The notes under the pieces are model-generated. The model searched no databases. It was given only the letters and a program-made list of their open reading frames with translations, and was not told the DNA's origin. A DNA stretch of 64,000 nucleotides from positions 456,858-520,857 of the forward strand of contig NW_019775635.1 of NCBI RefSeq assembly GCF_001039355.2, in the 5' to 3' direction. Origin of the DNA: Lingula anatina (Eukaryota; Brachiopoda; Lingulata; Lingulida; Lingulidae). Shown in pieces: positions 61,101 through 64,000 of the stretch. Position 1 is the first letter of the stretch, and each line of letters opens with the position of its first letter. A program made the translations under genes and the position numbers.

Positions 61101-63042
61101 CCATGATGGGTGTGTAGAAAAACCCGAATGGAATTGCGTAGTCTGTAAAGGATCATATTCACAGGTTGGTTGGTGTGAAGAACTCATATTGCTTTTTCTG
61201 AGATTGAAAGCTGTAAAATACATGTTGCGTTATTTACTTAGTGCCAATGACCAAGAACTAACCATTTTCACTCTACGCATTATGATGATAAAACTGTGCA
61301 CGGTATATGGAATAGCATTATGTATACTGCCAGTAAAATGTTTATTTTAAATAAAGAATACTTCAATAATTTCAGTTATTTGAAATAAATGCAGTGAATT
61401 AGAAATACATATACATGCATTTCTGAAGCCGACTTTTGTTTAAATGATAATTTGATGATCTCTGTGTTTTTAGATGTGGGTAATACCGATAAGCGATAAC
61501 CTTATAATGAGCATGACTCGTACGGACCACCCAGACAAGCCTCTTGAATTGGAGAATCAATCAGGAGGCACCAGCGCTAGTAAATGGAAAAAATATCAGC
61601 CGTCCATGTTAATAGGACAAACCTACATCATCCACTGGAGCGATACTGCGCCTGAAACCATTTCTCTTCACCTTATGAATTTCAACAGGTGGTCTATATC
61701 CTACTAACTCCATCCAGGATGTTATGTATTCACTTCTGTCTGTCTGTTTGTTTGTCATCAGTCTAATTCAAAACGCCATGGGCGGAATTTGCTGATATTT
61801 TCAGAATAGGTCAGAAATGAGGTAGCATACTTTTTAAACGTGATTAGGGTTAAGTGGTGATCCGTGGTCCCGTTCGACATCCATGAATGGGCCCAAACTC
61901 GAGAATTCTGAAAATAGAGGTTTTCACCATAGAGAGATAGGGCCAATAGCCTTGTTCAATGGAGGTGCTCTTAGCTACCATAATTTATCAGATTACTGAG
62001 GCACGCACCATCCACTGATATATTTTCTAGTTTTCCTGGTAAATTATATATCCCCGATATATGGTGATCAAATATAATACAAACTTCAACTATACGTATA
62101 CGTGTTCGCAATGTTTTATTTTTTGCTGGTACCATTATCTGACTAAGGTAACAGCGTGAATATCAAAAAGAGGGCTTTAAGTAACCAAGGCATAAACAAA
62201 TGGTAATTACCGTGTCGAAAACCATGGCAAAACACCTGAAATTTTAGATTATACAATGCTCACTCGAAAACCACTCAGTGCCTGTAAAGTTTTCATTTAC
62301 GTTTCGTTTAATTCCTGTATCCTCATTTTTCCAGGAACGACTATATCATACTTGGACTCTGCTACCCCCTTGGGACAACATTTGCTGAGATCGAATACAG
62401 AGCCAGATGGACAAGCGGCACCCAAAAGATCCTGACAGAAGTCCAGTCGTTGGATAAAGTTAAAAATGGCAATGGTGACGTATATTACTGGGATTCAGAA
62501 GTTGGGTGAGTGTTTGGTATAATGCGCCATACAGTTCATCTAGACTATTGGAGACTGGGGATGGATCTGAATTTGAAGCCCATTGGTATTAATCTATAGA
62601 ACAATCCATTCATTTATCGAGGGTTGCACTAAATCTGAAGCTCAAATCTATCGTTTACTTCAGCAGAGTTACAATAGTAGCTACAATCCGAAAAAAGTCC
62701 TTCCTAGAGTGATGTCGGAAATAACAAAAGATAGATCAGTACATTACAGTATATATATCATTAGACAGGTGCACGTACACACCAGTACAAGATAAAGAAG
62801 TAAAGGGGGGTGTAGAAAGACAAAAAGATACATACATATGTATGTTACGCGTAATATTTATTTCCAGACTATTGTTCCTTAAAATCATTGCGCAATACGA
62901 CAGGGAAGGCTGGAACTACTGCTCCAACATGGGATGTGAGGTGGTCACGATCGATGCCACTGTACCAGATGGCGCCACCAGCGTCTGCCCAGGAGCCTAT
63001 CCCAAGTACCAAGAAGAGCCTGTCAACATTCCGATTGCCTGA
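34192..63042 (+). CDS. CEMIP/TMEM2-like hyaluronan-degrading protein, 22 exons
   Basis: Best single path, each exon set once: 34192-34347, 34712-34814, 36998-37158, 37515-37679, 38085-38199, 39054-39124, 39390-39479, 42967-43167, 43689-43858, 44137-44346, 44526-44728, 45176-45245, 45432-45563, 50712-50800, 51904-52035, 52440-52475, 53015-53173, 53395-53572, 53903-54121, 54431-54645, 62335-62505, 62868-63042. All junctions are in phase (1073 codons plus stop). CEMIP and TMEM2 cleave extracellular hyaluronan. In order: G8 domain (from CPDKDSKLAQW), GG/FAM3-like domain (ITIAVFDEASKRLYDEAE), parallel beta-helix region with QYPIHFH-like YPIHFHICGDVDE and GHCFFLEDG, and C-terminal YPLGTTFAEI. The first exon with the signal peptide is not found. 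Compared with human CEMIP, about 65 residues after the GG domain and the C-terminal second GG domain are absent. Confidence 0.92.
35726..36354 (+). CDS. CEMIP-like exons A-B (G8 domain), second copy
   Basis: Exons 35726-35881 and 36252-36354 encode the same residues as 34192-34814. This copy is continuous with exon C, so it is the one physically linked to the rest of the gene in its contig. Confidence 0.9.
36431..36997. other. Intron with an imperfect foldback
   Basis: About 36738-36785 and 36890-36937 are imperfect inverted repeats (GTCCTTTCTGCGTCC against CACAGAAAGGAC), flanking about 100 bp. This suggests an old MITE. A (CA)n tract lies at about 36944-36965. Confidence 0.45.
36998..39479 (+). 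CDS. CEMIP-like exons C-G (end of G8, GG domain)
   Basis: Exons 36998-37158 (RYQGKVTIIPQGK to TWTFLEG-like AWTFLEGHLKG), 37515-37679 (GLNVRVIDKATGNITARERF), 38085-38199 (AIITIAVFDEASKRLYDEAE), 39054-39124 (HPWAFIAVKGSPSETVEERI) and 39390-39479 (FRVYVKSGWDG). Exon C finishes the G8 domain; D to F match the first GG/FAM3-like domain of CEMIP. After 39479 human CEMIP has about 65 more residues before the next match. No exon for them is visible here, and exon G joins exon I directly in phase 1. Confidence 0.9.
39847..39947 (+). CDS. CEMIP-like exon I, truncated at an N
   Basis: First half of the exon TKGWASSAIELSD... cut at 39948 within the SSWEEGD codons. 39740-39947 is identical by eye to 42860-43067, so this contig should continue at 43068. 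The block 39949-42858 is then an allelic contig placed between. Confidence 0.9.
40056..42458 (+). CDS. CEMIP-like exons I-N, allelic copy 1
   Basis: Exons 40056-40256 (STDFSMYQAEEF), 40779-40948 (GVDMRAEVGLLSRNI, then FFDYDTFGGH), 41228-41437 (MGQQILGSYPIHFHICGDVD), 41617-41819 (GHCFFLEDG, TLLPSDRD), 42068-42137 (STFWIAHPNN, NAAAGSD) and 42327-42458 (YWFAFYREPTGPS). This is the beta-helix core shared by CEMIP and TMEM2. All exons match 42967-45563 one to one. Confidence 0.9.
40386..40640. mobile_element. MITE-like element with TAAAGCC...AGGTC termini
   Basis: The left end reads TAAAGCCTAGGTCTCAAC and the right end inverted reads TTAAAGCCCAGGTCCCAAC. About 255 bp, no coding capacity; open frames inside are not protein-like. 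Also present in the allelic copy. Confidence 0.6.
41862..41944. repeat. (TTTC)n(TC)n microsatellite
   Basis: TTTC repeats followed by about 23 TC units, in the intron between CEMIP-like exons L and M. Confidence 0.95.
42500..42858. repeat. Possible dispersed repeat in the intron after exon N
   Basis: Begins with GGGGCGGGTCCAGGATTTTT, a sequence reminiscent of DNA-transposon ends, and is GC-richer than its surroundings. Copied at about 45605-45960. No protein frame is supported. Confidence 0.35.
42967..45563 (+). CDS. CEMIP-like exons I-N, allelic copy 2
   Basis: Exons 42967-43167, 43689-43858, 44137-44346, 44526-44728, 45176-45245 and 45432-45563. It differs from the first copy by few residues (for example CKFF versus CQFF in exon J). 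The intron between the fourth and fifth exons of this set holds expanded TC repeats and a further single N at 44915. Confidence 0.9.
43297..43550. mobile_element. MITE-like element, allelic copy
   Basis: Same element as 40386-40640, with ends TAAAGCCTAGGTCCCAAC and its near-complement, in the same CEMIP intron. Confidence 0.6.
44766..45054. repeat. Expanded TTTC/TC microsatellite with internal join
   Basis: The same tract as 41862-41944 but in two long TC runs separated by about 60 bp of other sequence, a single N at 44915 and a T-run. The sequence GGTCGGT...CCAGCCACCTCT occurs on both sides, so this is probably a misassembled junction. Confidence 0.85.
45961..47214. other. CEMIP intron, no gene seen
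   Basis: Holds a G-run at about 46821-46833 and, at about 47035-47087, GGGGAGGGGGCTGGACCACC with AATCCGCCACTG, which looks like the end of a degraded DNA transposon. No exon was recognised. Confidence 0.45.
47215..47220 (-). terminator. Polyadenylation signal of the nested gene
   Basis: AATAAA on the minus strand, about 120 bp past the stop of the nested PAN-M15-like gene. Confidence 0.5.
47342..49525 (-). CDS. Secreted PAN/apple plus M15-like (LAS) metallopeptidase, nested antisense
   Basis: Exons 49468-49525, 48418-48644, 47915-48076, 47342-47608; all junctions in phase, 237 codons. Exon 1: signal peptide MRSIFVTILILGLAAVNVNG (its last Gly is completed by exon 2). Exon 2: PAN/apple-like domain with six Cys (CRM, CSDAC, LCVAATY, CWRHS, ASC). 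Exons 3 and 4: a LAS-fold peptidase-like domain with TSGRRSG, the zinc motif HKKGQAADI (H and D six residues apart) and GTHVHI (the H-x-H motif). M15 enzymes cut peptide links in bacterial peptidoglycan, so a secreted antibacterial or digestive role is inferred. A stronger donor (GTAAGT) lies 4 bp past the one used, but it breaks the frame unless an acceptor inside exon 3 is used. It lies inside a CEMIP intron on the opposite strand. The catalytic identity rests on motifs only. Confidence 0.72.
47617..47637. repeat. (AAT)n microsatellite
   Basis: Lies directly upstream of the acceptor of the last exon of the nested gene. In the second copy (55206-55258) it is longer and marks where the contig begins. 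Confidence 0.9.
49597..49603 (-). promoter_or_regulatory. TATA box of the nested gene
   Basis: TATAAAA on the minus strand about 72 bp before the ATG at 49525. Transcription from about 30 bp downstream would leave the upstream in-frame ATG (49564) at or before the start site, supporting the MRSIF start. Confidence 0.5.
49640..50711. other. CEMIP intron upstream of the nested gene
   Basis: No exon seen. An (ATT)n tract lies at about 50412-50447. Its counterpart in the allelic copy is about 57280-58448. Confidence 0.5.
50712..54645 (+). CDS. CEMIP-like exons O-U, first copy
   Basis: Exons 50712-50800 (ALMLDDGVKITQS), 51904-52035 (HAPHVDADTDKPRATS, then ANWGIWARGGD), 52440-52475 (FADVTEGIILA), 53015-53173 (VFVGESENRGTKN), 53395-53572 (GMVVYDGPISVERCQFKRY), 53903-54121 (DGDGDKTQIFHDADGSVSGY) and 54431-54645 (YIIHWSDTAPETISLHLMNF). 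They match the second half of the CEMIP/TMEM2 beta-helix region in order. Exon S may end at 53572 using GTAACT. The fourth intron is clean; the first contains an N gap. Confidence 0.9.
51098..51650. repeat. Poly-A/(TA)n tracts flanking an N gap
   Basis: An A-run and (TA)n occur on each side of 357 N (51169-51525). Both sides repeat a TTTTCACA(A)n motif. The allelic copy at about 58810-58840 has only a short CACAAAAGAAATATTTATTTT there. The gap size is arbitrary and the expansion may be a sequencing limit. Confidence 0.85.
55536..57149 (-). CDS. Nested PAN-M15-like gene, allelic copy lacking its last exon
   Basis: Exons 57092-57149 (signal peptide), 56039-56265 (PAN/apple-like) and 55536-55697 (start of the peptidase-like domain, ending SGRRSGFDPY). 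The last exon with HKKGQAADI and GTHVHI should lie left of 55240, but the contig begins in the AAT repeat at that place, so the loss is an assembly edge. The coding differences from the first copy are few (GRGW versus GSGW), and exon 3 encodes the same peptide. Confidence 0.8.
57213..57219 (-). promoter_or_regulatory. TATA box, allelic copy
   Basis: TATAAAA about 64 bp before the ATG at 57149; the first copy has 8 extra bases in between, so spacing varies between alleles. Confidence 0.5.
57671..57799 (+). other. Displaced fragment of CEMIP-like exon P and its intron
   Basis: 129 bp matching the last part of exon P (GGGATATGGG..CGTGGTGG) through its donor and about 80 bp of the following intron. 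It is inserted about 1.4 kb upstream of the real exon P (59088-59219). The allelic copy at about 50050 lacks it. Confidence 0.8.
58150..58184. repeat. (ATT)n microsatellite
   Basis: About 11 ATT units in the intron before exon O, matching 50412-50447. Confidence 0.9.
58449..61688 (+). CDS. CEMIP-like exons O-U, second copy
   Basis: Exons 58449-58537, 59088-59219, 59511-59546, 60059-60217, 60442-60619, 60946-61164 and 61474-61688. One-to-one with 50712-54645. Residue changes are few (for example RFIEAS versus RFLEAS in exon S). This set is physically linked to exons V and W. Confidence 0.9.
62335..63042 (+). CDS. CEMIP-like exons V-W, C-terminus
   Basis: Exon V 62335-62505 (YIILGLCYPLGTTFAEIEY, then DVYYWDSEVG) and exon W 62868-63042 (LLFLKIIAQYDREGWNYCS, then GAYPKYQEEPVNIPIA and a TGA stop). 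These match human CEMIP up to the segment before its second GG/ILEI-like domain. Here the protein stops, so that domain is missing. No later exon for it was seen before 64000. Confidence 0.9.
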
Positions 63043-63159
63043 ACGTGACAGTGACAGGAAACAGTTTGCCAATATATATAATAAGCAGATTGCTAATATA
63101 TTAACTATATATACACAGATTTTAAAACAAAGTTCAAACTGCGGTCTGTTTAACATTCG

Positions 63160-63165
63160 AATAAA
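63160..63165 (+). terminator. Polyadenylation signal of the CEMIP-like gene
   Basis: AATAAA about 120 bp after the TGA at 63042, followed at 63197 by an (AT)n tract. It supports the end of the gene here. Confidence 0.55.
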
Positions 63166-63196
63166 CTGTATTGTCAGATTATGTACACGATGCTAA

Positions 63197-63250
<54 letters not shown>
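63197..63250. repeat. (AT)n microsatellite
   Basis: About 26 AT units just downstream of the CEMIP-like gene. Confidence 0.95.
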
Positions 63251-63254
<4 letters not shown>

Positions 63255-63440
63255 CAGATAGCAAGAAACATATTCCGTTTTGGTAGTTCATTGATATCTG
63301 GCAACATATATGAACACGAATCAAGTAAGTGTTAAATAAATTGTCTAAGTTTCTTGTTTTGGATATAATGCACTTTGTAATAAAATGACCATTCTGATCA
63401 ACCTTCGGATACATGAAGCTGTATAGTTTTATATTTAATG

Positions 63441-63484
<44 letters not shown>

Positions 63485-64000
63485 TTATAGTCTAAAATCC
63501 AGCCTAAAAATGTTCAGTAGACTTAACATGGGTAAAATGAACAGAATAAGATGACTAAAATAAATGAAAATGTAGTTAAAATAATAAGATATCAACTAAA
63601 GATGTGAAGTAAAATGTTACACTTGACACAGTGGCAGACTGCATGCATGGTGCGTGAACTTACTTGCAGGTTAATCAATTAGCGTGAATGTTTACATCAG
63701 CTGTCATTTAATAAAATTTATTAGTTTTTTTTTGTGAGCAATTCTGTACCTGAGTTGAGTATTTCCGTGTCCGCGAGAAACACCAGGTATCAGTTGGGCA
63801 TAGTGTCGTCTTTGTCAGTCATTTTTATGTACAGACACAGATGTGTCTGTACATATAGCCATCATCTGCGTCTGTCGTCGCCGTCGTCGCCGTCGTCGTC
63901 GTGCACTCAGCGATAACACGATAAGTGGAATACCGTTTTACATTTTGTATTCAAATTTACAGAACTGATGAATATTCATAATACGCAGGTCAAGTTCGAA
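63251..64000. other. Region downstream of the CEMIP-like gene, no gene seen
   Basis: (AAT)n at about 63446-63484 and a CGTCGTCGCCGTCG-type trinucleotide run at about 63875-63901. A perfect inverted pair ACAGACACAGATGTGTCTGT sits at about 63833-63852. No exon recognised. Confidence 0.5.

Larger units (their letters stand above)
55204..62258. repeat. Allelic contig overlap of 47617-55200 (about 7 kb)
   Basis: Starts after the single N at 55203 with (AAT)n, and is collinear with 47617 onwards until about 62258. Past that point only this copy continues, into exons V and W. The overlap holds three exons of the nested gene and CEMIP-like exons O-U. Confidence 0.9.

Noticed and set aside
34192..63042. 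Tandem duplication inside a giant CEMIP gene as a new multi-domain system
   Set aside because: The duplicated sets begin and end at single N bases with overlapping ends; assembly redundancy explains them.
1..64000. tRNA, rRNA or other structured RNA genes
   Set aside because: No A/B box pairs with a cloverleaf, rRNA-like or snRNA-like sequence was recognised by eye; a covariance-model scan would be decisive.

Overview
The window is eukaryotic and almost certainly metazoan. Coding sequence is split into short exons with GT-AG introns whose phases chain together. Introns are AT-rich and full of microsatellites, and there are LINE-type and DNA-transposon remains. The families (a histidine acid phosphatase, a CEMIP/TMEM2-type hyaluronan-degrading protein, NNMT/PNMT-like methyltransferases) suit a highly heterozygous invertebrate such as a mollusc or lancelet; the species cannot be fixed from the sequence.

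Layout. (1) 0.4-7.6 kb, minus strand: a nine-exon gene for a secreted or lysosomal histidine acid phosphatase (ACP2/ACP3-like). Its catalytic exon is duplicated across an assembly gap. (2) 7.6-11.4 kb: no gene seen, but a decayed repeat array with a conserved core about every 355 bp. (3) 11.4-33.35 kb: two near-identical blocks in tandem (11389-21729 and 21731-33352). Each carries two minus-strand NNMT-like methyltransferase copies (only one of the four looks intact), 46-bp and 26-bp minisatellites, and a non-LTR retrotransposon fragment. Only the second block has a 1.9-kb DNA transposon with remains of a THAP-type transposase and, facing it, a SAP-domain ORF. (4) 34.2-63.0 kb, plus strand: a CEMIP-like gene of 22 recognisable exons, 1073 codons before the stop, with several exon sets present two or three times. 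(5) Nested antisense in one CEMIP intron (47.3-49.5 kb): a small gene predicted to encode signal peptide, PAN/apple-like domain and an M15/Hedgehog-type (LAS) metallopeptidase-like domain.

Most large duplications end at single N bases (11388, 21730, 34891, 39948, 42859, 44915, 55203), and the sequence before an N often reappears after it. I read these as unmerged overlapping or allelic contigs, not biological tandem duplications. Taking each exon set once gives one phase-consistent CEMIP-like reading frame. The strongest novelty candidates are the nested PAN-M15-like gene, the two-ORF THAP/SAP transposon with a natural empty site, and the periodic repeat array.
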